Shown here piece after piece: positions 56,999 to 64,000 of a stretch of DNA of 64,000 nt. This DNA is from JAGDMJ01 sp963809695 (GTDB taxonomy: Bacteria > Bacteroidota > Ignavibacteria > UBA10030 > UBA6906), in contig CAWEKI010000006.1 in NCBI GenBank assembly GCA_963809695.1, positions 124,001-188,000 on the forward strand, in the 5' to 3' direction. Made by a program: the position numbers and the translations under genes. The notes beneath the pieces were generated by a model. It ran no database searches and was not told where the DNA came from. It saw only the letters and a program-made list of their open reading frames with translations. How positions within the stretch are numbered: position 1 is the stretch's first letter; each line of letters opens with the position of its first letter.

Positions 56999-58309
56999 TT
57001 GCGTTCATCCGTGGCTCATATCTCCTGGAAATTCCCACGCGCTTTCTGGACGGCCAATGCGGTTGAGCTGTTCGAGCGTGCCGCCTATTATGCTGTCTTC
57101 ATTGCAATCACCCTTTACCTCACCGACCTCGTCGGCTTCGACGATGTTGCGGCAGCCTGGATTAGCGGCGTCTTCTCGGCCGGGCTGTACTTTCTGCCGC
57201 CGTTCACCGGCGCGCTGGCCGACAAGCTCGGCTTCCGCAGGTCGATCATCCTTGCGTTCTCCCTCCTTTCGATTGGTTACTTCGCGCTTGGGGCCATGCC
57301 GTACAAGGCAATTGTTCCTCCGGCGCTTATCGTGCTGATGTTTGGCGGGTCGTTCATCAAATCGATCATCACCGGCACCGTTGCGAAGACCTCCACCACC
57401 GAGACGCGAGCCCGGGCGTATTCCATCTTCTACGGTATCGTGAACGTGGGCTCATTCACGGGAAAGACCCTGGCCTATCCGCTCCGGATCAACCTGGGCT
57501 TGACGTCCATTAACTATTACGCCGCGTTCATGACTTTCCTCGCGCTTGTGGTGGTGATTCTCTTTTATCGGGCCGCGGCGGCGGAACGGGATGGAAAAAG
57601 CCTTGCGGAAACCTGGCGCGCGTTCGTGCGCGTGGTGACAAACCTCCGGCTCCTGGTCCTGATCCTGATCGTCAGCGGCTTCTGGATCATCCAGCAGCAG
57701 ATGTATGCCACCATGCCGAAGTACGTGCTGCGGATCGTCGGACCGACCGCGTCGCCCGAGTGGATCTCCAATGTCAACCCCCTCGTGGTTATGCTTTCGG
57801 TGATGCTGGTAACGCACCTGATGAGAAATGTCCGCGCCATCACGTCGATGAATGTGGGGATGCTGCTGATGCCGCTCTCGGCATTGTGCATGGCCTCTAG
57901 CCCGCTGCTCGCATCTGCCTTCGGTCCATCCCTCCATCTTCCAGGCGGGATCATCGCGCACCCGGTCACGGTTATGCTGATCACCGGGATCGTGATACAG
58001 GGTCTTGCCGAATCGTTCATCTCTCCACGCTACCTTGAGTTCTTCTCTCTCCAGGCTCCCAGGGGACAGGAAGGTTTGTACCTCGGTTTCGGACATCTTC
58101 ACTCCTTCTTCTCTTCCCTGTTGGGCTTCGGCATCTCCGGCTATTTGCTGGCGGCCTACTGCCCCGATCCAAAGAGCCTCGCCCCCGGACAGGCCGTGCA
58201 CGCGTACGACCAGGCGAATTTCATCTGGTTCTATTTCGCCGCGATCGGGCTTGCATCGGCGCTGGCGCTTTATGCATATGCGACGGTCACGAGAAGGATG
58301 GACCATTGA
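56999..58309 (+). CDS. POT/MFS-family transporter
   Basis: 436 residues with about twelve membrane helices. The first helix has NAVELFERAAYYAVFI, with the ExxER proton-coupling motif of peptide (POT) transporters; ADKLGFRRSIILAFSLLSIG is the MFS loop 2-3 motif. Substrate unknown. No ATG lies nearby; the start is TTG 56999 or GTG 57011. The stop overlaps a small hairpin. No Shine-Dalgarno seen. Confidence 0.8.
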   Translation: MRSSVAHISWKFPRAFWTANAVELFERAAYYAVFIAITLYLTDLVGFDDVAAAWISGVFSAGLYFLPPFTGALADKLGFRRSIILAFSLLSIGYFALGAMPYKAIVPPALIVLMFGGSFIKSIITGTVAKTSTTETRARAYSIFYGIVNVGSFTGKTLAYPLRINLGLTSINYYAAFMTFLALVVVILFYRAAAAERDGKSLAETWRAFVRVVTNLRLLVLILIVSGFWIIQQQMYATMPKYVLRIVGPTASPEWISNVNPLVVMLSVMLVTHLMRNVRAITSMNVGMLLMPLSALCMASSPLLASAFGPSLHLPGGIIAHPVTVMLITGIVIQGLAESFISPRYLEFFSLQAPRGQEGLYLGFGHLHSFFSSLLGFGISGYLLAAYCPDPKSLAPGQAVHAYDQANFIWFYFAAIGLASALALYAYATVTRRMDH

Positions 58310-58327
58310 CTTCTGCAAAAGTCAATG
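58304..58327. terminator. Small hairpin over the transporter stop codon
   Basis: CATTGACTT and AAGTCAATG form a perfect 9-bp stem with a 6-base loop (CTGCAA), overlapping the POT gene stop. No T run follows. Confidence 0.5.
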
Positions 58328-58328
58328 A

Positions 58329-58359
58329 TTGCATCTCCACGCCTTTTGCCGTATCTTTG
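58329..58359 (+). promoter_or_regulatory. Leaderless-type promoter of the PD40 lipoprotein gene
   Basis: TTGCATCTCC..., 20 bases between TTG and TATCTTTG, an exact TAnnTTTG box, ending 5 bases before ATG 58365. Confidence 0.65.
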
Positions 58360-58364
58360 CGGTC

Positions 58365-59210
58365 ATGAGACGATTAGGGATAGCCGCGGCACTCCTGCTG
58401 CTCCTCTCCGGCTGCTCGAAGAATGCCGAACGCTCCCCGTTGATCGCATTTCAATCCAGCCGCGACGGCAACTTCGAGATCTATGTGATGAACCTGGACG
58501 GGACCGGCCAACGGCGCCTCACGCATTCCTCTTCCAACGATATTTCCCCTTCCCTTTCCCCCGATGATACCACTCTCCTGTTCGCTTCCGACCGGAGCGG
58601 CAATTGGGAAATTTATTCCGTTCGGACCGGGGGGGGAGAGCCCGTTGCGTTGACGGCCAGGCAGGGATCCAACAGTGCTCCTTCCTGGGCCATGGGAGGG
58701 ACCAAAGTTCTTTTTGTGTCAACGCGCGATGCAATCAACGGCGAGCTCTACCTCATGAACCCGGACGGCTCGGGCACCGAGCGCCTGACACGCGACAGCC
58801 TTGTCAAGGATACACCGGTCATGACAGCCGACGGCGGAACCGCGCTGATGACGGTGACCGAACATGACCGGCGCCGCATCGCGTCCGTCGACGTGCGGAG
58901 CGGCCAGTTCCGCATGCTCACCTCACTGGATCACAACAGCATGGATCCCGCCCTCTCTCCCGACGGGACGGTCGTCGCCTACGCATCGGACCAGGAGGGC
59001 CGATTCCAGATCTTTACCATGACCCCGAACGGGCAGAACTCCCGCCGCCTGATGGCCAACGCCGGAGACGACGTTCAGCCCTGGTGGACGCCCGAGCAGG
59101 GAACGATGTTGTTCGCGCGGCACGGCCAGATCTATCTTTTCTCCACGGGGGACGGGAAAGAAACGCGCTTGTCGTTCAAGGGGGATAGCACGCCCCGGTG
59201 CGCACGCTAA
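58365..59210 (+). CDS. TolB-like (PD40) beta-propeller lipoprotein
   Basis: 281 residues. The signal MRRLGIAAALLLLLSGCSK has a good lipobox (LSGC). The mature part has six or so PD40 repeats such as IAFQSSRDGNFEIYVMNLDG, LLFASDRSGNWEIYSV and VVAYASDQEGRFQIFTMTPN, a beta-propeller like TolB's. It is probably anchored in the periplasm or outer membrane; partner unknown. ATG 58365 fits both the signal and the promoter box. Confidence 0.85.
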   Translation: MRRLGIAAALLLLLSGCSKNAERSPLIAFQSSRDGNFEIYVMNLDGTGQRRLTHSSSNDISPSLSPDDTTLLFASDRSGNWEIYSVRTGGGEPVALTARQGSNSAPSWAMGGTKVLFVSTRDAINGELYLMNPDGSGTERLTRDSLVKDTPVMTADGGTALMTVTEHDRRRIASVDVRSGQFRMLTSLDHNSMDPALSPDGTVVAYASDQEGRFQIFTMTPNGQNSRRLMANAGDDVQPWWTPEQGTMLFARHGQIYLFSTGDGKETRLSFKGDSTPRCAR

Positions 59211-59261
59211 GTATACCGATTGACAATTGTCAGTTTTGTCGTACAACGACTGAGCCGGCCC

Positions 59262-60080
59262 ATGAACTTCGTGCAGAGACTTCGAAAGATCCAGCGCAAG
59301 CACAACTCTCTCCTGTGCATCGGCCTGGATACCGACATCAACAAGATCCCGGAATTCCTCTTCGAATACGGCGACCCGGTCTACGAATTCAACCGCCGCA
59401 TCATCGATGCGACGAAGGACCTGGTGTGCGCATACAAGATCAATCTTGCCTTTTATGAATCCACGGGAGAGCATGGCTGGTACACGGTGCACCAGACGCT
59501 CGCCAGGATCCCGGAGGAAATCATCACGATCGGCGATGCAAAGCGCGGAGACATCGGGAACTCGGCGGAGATGTATGCGAAGTCGATCGTGGACGACTAC
59601 GAATTTGCCGCGTGCACGGTCAATCCGTACATGGGAGAGGATTCAGTGCGGCCCTTCATAAAGAACAGCGCGCAGGGAGCGTTCATTCTCGCTCTTACTT
59701 CCAATCCTGGCGCGAAGGACTTCCAGTACTTGAAGGTGGCGGGCCGGCCCTTGTACGAGCATGTCATCGCCCGGGTAAAAAAGTGGGACCAAAAGAAAAA
59801 TTGCGGACTCGTGGTCGGCGCGACAAGGCCGAAGGAGCTGCAACGGATCCGGAGGATGGTCCCCGACATGCCGATCTTGATTCCCGGTGTTGGCGCCCAG
59901 GGAGGAGACCTGAAGCTCGCCGTGCAGTACGGATGCGACAAGAAAGGGGAACTCGCCGTCATCAACGCCAGCCGGAGCATCATCTATGCCTCCGGCGGGG
60001 AGAACTTCGCCTCCGCTGCGCGCGATGCAGCGATGGCGATGAAGGACGAGATGAATCGGTATAGGAAAATGAAGAAATAG
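59262..60080 (+). CDS. pyrF: Orotidine 5'-phosphate decarboxylase (type 2)
   Basis: Makes UMP in pyrimidine synthesis. 272 residues: LCIGLDTDINKIPEFL, AYKINLAFYES, the catalytic TIGDAKRGDIGNSAEMY (DxKxxD), NPYMGEDSVRPF, GLVVGATRPKEL and ILIPGVGAQGGDLKL. Type 2 enzymes are about 270 residues, longer than the E. coli type. ATG 59262 is chosen; the frame is open 14 codons upstream. The final pyrimidine step stands alone here, without other pyr genes. Confidence 0.94.
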   Translation: MNFVQRLRKIQRKHNSLLCIGLDTDINKIPEFLFEYGDPVYEFNRRIIDATKDLVCAYKINLAFYESTGEHGWYTVHQTLARIPEEIITIGDAKRGDIGNSAEMYAKSIVDDYEFAACTVNPYMGEDSVRPFIKNSAQGAFILALTSNPGAKDFQYLKVAGRPLYEHVIARVKKWDQKKNCGLVVGATRPKELQRIRRMVPDMPILIPGVGAQGGDLKLAVQYGCDKKGELAVINASRSIIYASGGENFASAARDAAMAMKDEMNRYRKMKK

Positions 60081-60231
60081 GGCTCGGCCGATATAAATCT
60101 TGAAACCCCTTCGGAAATTCCCGCCTTCGGTTGTATTACCAATAGGGGCAGGCCCCGCGGTAAATCCCTGAGAGCCAAGTGCATGCGATCCCGCGGCTGC
60201 CCATTGTCTGCTGTCCATCGACTATTGTCCA

Positions 60232-61740
60232 TTGGGCTCGTCTTTCAATATTCCAGAGCGCTTCATCCGGCACATCTGGCAACACCAGCTTTTTACCGGG
60301 ACGAATCTCCGGACGCCCGACGGGAGACCCGTGGTGATCCTCTCGCCGGGTACTGCCAACCATGACGGCGGTCCCGACTTCACGAACGCGCGCATCCGCA
60401 TCAATCACATCACCTACTGCGGCGATGTCGAGCTGCACCGCGACGCGGCCTCCTGGAGGTCTCACAGCCACGACATCGACCCGCACTATAATAAGGTGAT
60501 CCTCCATGTAGTGATGACGGCTGATCCGCTCCTGCCGCCGGCGTGCACGGTGAGCCGCAGGGCGTTGCCGCTGCTCGTCCTCCATCCTTACCTCGACCCG
60601 GTGCTTCGTTCAACCTGGGACCAGATGCTCCTGGGCCCTGAGCATACCGGAGCAGCAATGCTTCCCTGCGCAGGCGTCTCCGACGGAGTCCCTGCAGACC
60701 ACATTGCACGGTGGCTCACACGCCTTGCTTCTGAGCGGCTCGAGCTGAAGACACGCCGGTTCCAGGAACGGCTGCAGCAGCTGGCGGATGAGCGGACACT
60801 CGCCGTGCGCGAGCCGTACCCCCGCTATTACGGAGACCCCGCGCAGATCCCACCGCCGCGAAGGGAGTACGCACAACGCGACTTTGCCGCAAGGGAACTC
60901 TGGGAGCAGCTGCTGTATGAAGGAATCATGGAGTGTCTGGGCTATTCCAAGAACAGAAAGCCGTTCACCGCTCTTTCCCGGTCCATGTCGCTGGCACGGC
61001 TGAAGCGCTATCGTCTGGATGACGCAGAGACCATGATGGCGCTGCTGTTCGGGGCTGCGGGACTTCTTCCATCGTCGCGAGGACTCCCGGAGAAGGAAAG
61101 CAGATCGTACGTCCGCACGCTGCGGCGGCGATGGAAGGCGCTGCGCCCGTTATTCCGCATCCCGGTGCTGCACGAGGCGGACTGGCTGTTCTTCCGCCTC
61201 AGACCGGCGAATTTCCCGACAGCACGCCTTGCCGCTTTCTGTTATGCTCTGCCAGGTATCTTCGGGGAAGAGGGATTCCGGCGCATGATCGGGATCTTCA
61301 GCAGGGAGGACAGTTCACCAGCGATCAGGAGGAAGGAGATGCATGAGACGTTCGCCTTTGCGCCGGACGTCTTCTGGCAGCGGCATTACCACTTCCGTAG
61401 CGTCGCCGGAAAATGGGGGGCGTTGTTCGGGGCTCAACGCATCAACGAGATCCTCGTCAATGCTGTAATCCCGATCGTGCTCTTGTATGCGCGCATCTTC
61501 AGGAATGGCACTATTCAGACCTCCGCGAAGCAGTTGCTGGCGGCGATCCCTCCATCTCCGATGAATTCCGTCACGCTCCTTCTGAAGCGCGACCTGCTTC
61601 GCGCGCGGCTTCCGCTACGCTCCGCGTTTCTCCAGCAAGGCGCGCTGCAGTTGTACAACTTCTATTGCCGGGAGCGAAGATGCAACCAGTGCGATATTGG
61701 GCTGTTAATCCCCGGTGCTTCCAGTCCAAAATGGTTTTAG
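60232..61740 (+). CDS. DUF2851 family protein
   Basis: 502 residues of a family almost confined to Bacteroidota. Recognisable parts are the N-terminus (FNIPERFIRHIWQHQLFTG), VVILSPGTANHDGGPDFTNA, YCGDVELHRDAASWRSHSHD with HYNKVILHVVM, LYEGIMECLGYSKNRKPF and a C-terminal CxxC (RRCNQCDIG). Cytoplasmic; function unknown, though the NHDGGPDF and GDVELH parts look like a restriction-endonuclease-fold core (weak inference). The start is TTG 60232 with no clear ribosome-binding site. Its stop overlaps the stop of the convergent gene by four bases. Confidence 0.82.
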   Translation: MGSSFNIPERFIRHIWQHQLFTGTNLRTPDGRPVVILSPGTANHDGGPDFTNARIRINHITYCGDVELHRDAASWRSHSHDIDPHYNKVILHVVMTADPLLPPACTVSRRALPLLVLHPYLDPVLRSTWDQMLLGPEHTGAAMLPCAGVSDGVPADHIARWLTRLASERLELKTRRFQERLQQLADERTLAVREPYPRYYGDPAQIPPPRREYAQRDFAARELWEQLLYEGIMECLGYSKNRKPFTALSRSMSLARLKRYRLDDAETMMALLFGAAGLLPSSRGLPEKESRSYVRTLRRRWKALRPLFRIPVLHEADWLFFRLRPANFPTARLAAFCYALPGIFGEEGFRRMIGIFSREDSSPAIRRKEMHETFAFAPDVFWQRHYHFRSVAGKWGALFGAQRINEILVNAVIPIVLLYARIFRNGTIQTSAKQLLAAIPPSPMNSVTLLLKRDLLRARLPLRSAFLQQGALQLYNFYCRERRCNQCDIGLLIPGASSPKWF

Positions 61741-62363
61741 AACGTCACCCCCACGGTCACGGGGAAGTAGGTGCTCTTCTCGTTCTCTGTAAAGATCCAG
61801 GTATATTTCACCTCTACAAAGAGCGCCAGCGTGCCAAGGGGGAAGTCGACACCTGCTCCGGCGTTCACCATAAACTTGGTCTCGGTCGGAACGCCGGTCT
61901 GAACGCCGACCGATGTCCCTTGATATGATACGTTGAGGTCGGACATGCTGAGGCTTGCAGAGCCGAGCCCGATGATGGCATAGGGAGACACTGACATGTT
62001 CTGAAGGCTGAATTTCCCGTTCACCCCGAACGAGAGTATGGTCACCCGCCCGCCATCCACAGAAATGGCGTTCTTGTCCAGTCCGGGGTTCTCCGCGACG
62101 GCGCCATTGTAAAGAAGGTCCTGGTAGGCGTTCTGGTCCGCACTGAATGAAATATAGTCCCCGTTTACGCGGAGGGTTGCAACGCCGAACCGGAAATCAA
62201 GATGCAGGCCGCCGCCGAAGCCGCCGCCATAGGCCGGCTTCAAGGGATCGGGAACATTGAGACTTGCGTAATTAGCTTGCGCACCAAAACCGATCATCCC
62301 GGCCGATAAGGCAAGTGACGAAGCCATAACGGTGAGCAGGATGAACAGTGTCAAGCGTTTCAT
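61737..62363 (-). CDS. Outer-membrane beta-barrel protein
   Basis: 208 residues: signal peptide MKRLTLFILLTVMASSLALS, then an eight-strand-like barrel with glycine- and aromatic-rich strands (GFGAQANYASLNV, GGGFGGGLHLDFRFGVATLR) ending in TYFPVTVGVTF with a terminal Phe, the usual barrel-insertion signal. Function unknown. ATG 62363 has GGAGG upstream. The stop codon overlaps the DUF2851 stop on the other strand (TTAG). Confidence 0.82.
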   Translation of the reverse strand: MKRLTLFILLTVMASSLALSAGMIGFGAQANYASLNVPDPLKPAYGGGFGGGLHLDFRFGVATLRVNGDYISFSADQNAYQDLLYNGAVAENPGLDKNAISVDGGRVTILSFGVNGKFSLQNMSVSPYAIIGLGSASLSMSDLNVSYQGTSVGVQTGVPTETKFMVNAGAGVDFPLGTLALFVEVKYTWIFTENEKSTYFPVTVGVTF

Positions 62364-62473
62364 AAGCCCTCCTGAATTTGATAGTGACTGGGATAATGCA
62401 GACAGCATACGCTGTAACCACCAAAAAGGAGAGTCTGTTCCCGACCTGAGTCATGGCAATCCTGAGCGAATGA

Positions 62474-63748
62474 TTATGTCTTCTGCTGCTTCTTTTTCGC
62501 GGCCGGGAAGAGAACATTGTTCAGGATGAGCCGGTATCCGGGGGAGTTCTTGTGGAGCGAGAGGTCTGTGGGCGGGTCCCCCACAGCGTGCTGGTAGTCT
62601 TCCGGGTCGTGACCGCCGTAGAAGGTGAACGTTCCGCGGCCATAGTTGCCATGGAGGTAGCGCACTTGATCCGTTCCCGATTTCTCGGCAAGGATGGTAA
62701 CAGTCGGTTTGATGAGGCTCTTCTTGAACCCCGTCGTCTGCCCCATGAACCCCTTGATGACGTTGACATGATCCTGCGTGAGCATGGTGGGGACCGGGTC
62801 GAACTTCGCGGAGAACTCGAAAAGCGTGAAATAATCCGACTCCGGGCTCTGCAGCGCCAACTGGTCGCTCGGCGGCTGATCGATGTCCGAGTATTCATAC
62901 CGGAGCGGGTTCATCTCCAGCGTGAAGTTCGTGAAGGCCAGTGTTTTGGAAAAGTCCAGCTTCTTTTGCGCATACGGGTCGGGAGGATCACCGTCGTACA
63001 TCACATCGCAGATGTCCGTGTTTTCCGCCGCGAGGGCGATGTCATACGTATCCGTCGCCGAACACATTGCGAACATAAAACCGCCGTTGCCGATGAACTC
63101 CTTGATCGCGCGGGCGACGGCTTTCTTCTCTTCGGAGACTTTCTTGAAGCCCAGTTTGTGCGCTTCCTTTTCCAGCGTGGCCTGTTGCTCGATATACCAG
63201 CTTGCCCCGGCGAAGGAGGCATAGAACTTCCCATACTGCCCGGTGAAATCCTCGTGATGGAGATGGAGCCAGTCGTACTCGTGGAGTTTCCCCTGCAGCA
63301 CCTCGGTGTCCCACAGTTTGTCGTACTTGATCTCTGCATACTCAAGGGCAAGAGTCACGGCATCGTCCCAGGGCTGGAATCCGGGGGGAACGTAGACGGC
63401 GATCTTGGGCGCCTTTTCCAGGCGGACGACATCCATATTATTGTCTTCGCGCTGCACCTCCGCGTAGATCGCGGCGGCATCACTGCCGCTCAACTCGCTG
63501 AACGCCACGCCGCGGACCCGGCACTCCGCGGCTACCACGTCGTGATCGTCCATCATGAACGATCCGCCCCGGTAGTTGAGGAGCCAGTCAATTTCCATCC
63601 CCTTCGTCAGGGCCCAGTAGGCGATGCCATATGCTTTGAGATGGTCGGTCTGCTGAAGATCCATATAGATCAAGAGCTTGCGCTGCGCCTGAGCGGTCAG
63701 GAGACCACATATCAGGAAGAGGGTCGTAATGCAGAGAACGCGTTTCAT
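62474..63748 (-). CDS. Secreted Bacteroidota protein ('asparagine synthetase B'-like, misnamed)
   Basis: 424 residues with a signal peptide (KRVLCITTLFLICGLLTAQA). It matches a Bacteroidota family often labelled asparagine synthetase B: DHLKAYGIAYWALTKGMEID, LLNYRGGSFMMDD, APKIAVYVPPGFQPWDDAVT, YDWLHLHHEDFTGQYGKFYA and GNGGFMFAMCSATDTYDIAL, with a GHDPEDYQH end. The fold resembles a glutamine-amidotransferase-like domain (Cys in FAMCSATD), but there is no synthetase domain and it is exported. Role unknown. Its start overlaps the upstream TPR gene by 4 bases. Confidence 0.8.
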   Translation of the reverse strand: MKRVLCITTLFLICGLLTAQAQRKLLIYMDLQQTDHLKAYGIAYWALTKGMEIDWLLNYRGGSFMMDDHDVVAAECRVRGVAFSELSGSDAAAIYAEVQREDNNMDVVRLEKAPKIAVYVPPGFQPWDDAVTLALEYAEIKYDKLWDTEVLQGKLHEYDWLHLHHEDFTGQYGKFYASFAGASWYIEQQATLEKEAHKLGFKKVSEEKKAVARAIKEFIGNGGFMFAMCSATDTYDIALAAENTDICDVMYDGDPPDPYAQKKLDFSKTLAFTNFTLEMNPLRYEYSDIDQPPSDQLALQSPESDYFTLFEFSAKFDPVPTMLTQDHVNVIKGFMGQTTGFKKSLIKPTVTILAEKSGTDQVRYLHGNYGRGTFTFYGGHDPEDYQHAVGDPPTDLSLHKNSPGYRLILNNVLFPAAKKKQQKT

Positions 63749-64000
63749 TGGACATCCCCCCGGAGACGACGAATACGGTTGCGGGCCTGTTCGACCAGCA
63801 CGGAGCGGGGATAATCCACGAGCACTTTTTCGTAGCAGGCGATGGCATTTGCAGTGTCGTTCAGGCCCAGTTCATAGACTTCCCCCATTTGGAAGCGTGC
63901 GCGATCCAGCGAGACGCTGCTTTCTTTGAACCGGGTCAGGAGCGTGTCGTACGACGCGACAGCCTCCCGGTACAAGCCGGAGCTGGCCTGGAGGGATGCC
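63745..64000 (-). CDS. TPR-type protein, C-terminal part (cut by window edge)
   Basis: The last 84 codons of a gene entering from the right edge. Two TPR units are visible (AVASYDTLLTRFKESSVSLD, then RARFQMGEVYELGLNDTANAIACYEKVLVDYP), like BamD/YbgF or tol-pal-type proteins. It ends overlapping the asparagine-synthetase-like gene by 4 bases, so the two are probably made together. Confidence 0.75.
   Translation of the reverse strand, partial: ASLQASSGLYREAVASYDTLLTRFKESSVSLDRARFQMGEVYELGLNDTANAIACYEKVLVDYPRSVLVEQARNRIRRLRGDVQ

Overview
The window looks like chromosomal DNA from a Gram-negative member of the Bacteroidota/Ignavibacteriota (FCB) group. Evidence: a DUF2851 protein, a secreted Bacteroidota-type 'asparagine synthetase B-like' protein, a DUF5916 outer-membrane protein, a DUF6588-like exported protein, type-2 IleRS, and promoters of the Bacteroidota kind (TTG, about 20 bp, TAnnTTTG/T). 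Base composition is moderately GC-rich and even throughout. I see no rRNA, tRNA, CRISPR array, intact insertion sequence or prophage. The content is mostly housekeeping, and the unusual signals lie in intergenic repeats, promoters and a few odd proteins.

Layout. 1-3583 (minus): ffh-rpsP-khpA-rimM-trmD-rplS, a translation and protein-targeting operon. 3681-10779 (minus): an M23 peptidase, a bactofilin, atpZ, an atpI-like gene, then atpB-E-F-H-A-G. The ATPase beta and epsilon genes are not in the window. 10809-12948: a divergent glycosyltransferase/hydrolase pair. 13001-13408: a broken four-helix-bundle gene. 13498-24870 (minus): DUF5916 protein, rlmD, ABC-F protein, a GalT-like protein, phosphohexomutase, enolase and a GT9 heptosyltransferase-like gene. 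24860-28540 (minus): membrane gluzincin and murA. 28784-31662 (plus): a Rrf2 regulator with cydAB behind a perfect operator-like dyad. 31920-37158: deoxynucleoside kinase, a GH172 (DUF2961) protein, a TauE/SafE permease, an S41 protease and tmk.

37406-39057 (plus): an ECF sigma factor and an exported beta-structured protein. 39102-44255 (minus): rlmN-adk-GDPD-CHAT protein, the last with a degenerate active site. 44500-46024 (minus): two exported proteins of unknown role. 46292-54257 (minus): yggS-divIVA-pnp-DUF2905-ileS-dksA/ylyA-lspA-rluD, much like the ylmE-divIVA-ileS-ylyA-lspA-ylyB block of Firmicutes. 54390-61740 (plus): TPR protein, larE, POT-family transporter, PD40 lipoprotein, pyrF and DUF2851. 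61737-64000 (minus): an outer-membrane barrel, the asparagine-synthetase-like protein and a TPR protein cut by the window edge.

Two signals stand out. First, thirteen intergenic sites share the layout TTG-N20-TAnnTTTT/G (one has N21). In six of them the TA-rich box ends only 3 to 5 bases before the ATG, so those mRNAs should be leaderless or nearly so, while several of the others have a leader with a Shine-Dalgarno sequence. Second, several families of intergenic palindromes occur in this one window: two copies of a 71-bp element with 21-bp arms and 29-base loops, two longer elements sharing 16-bp ends on either side of the deoxynucleoside kinase gene, and a pair of TTTTGGA-type inverted repeats. 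All calls are from reading the sequence; no database search was run.
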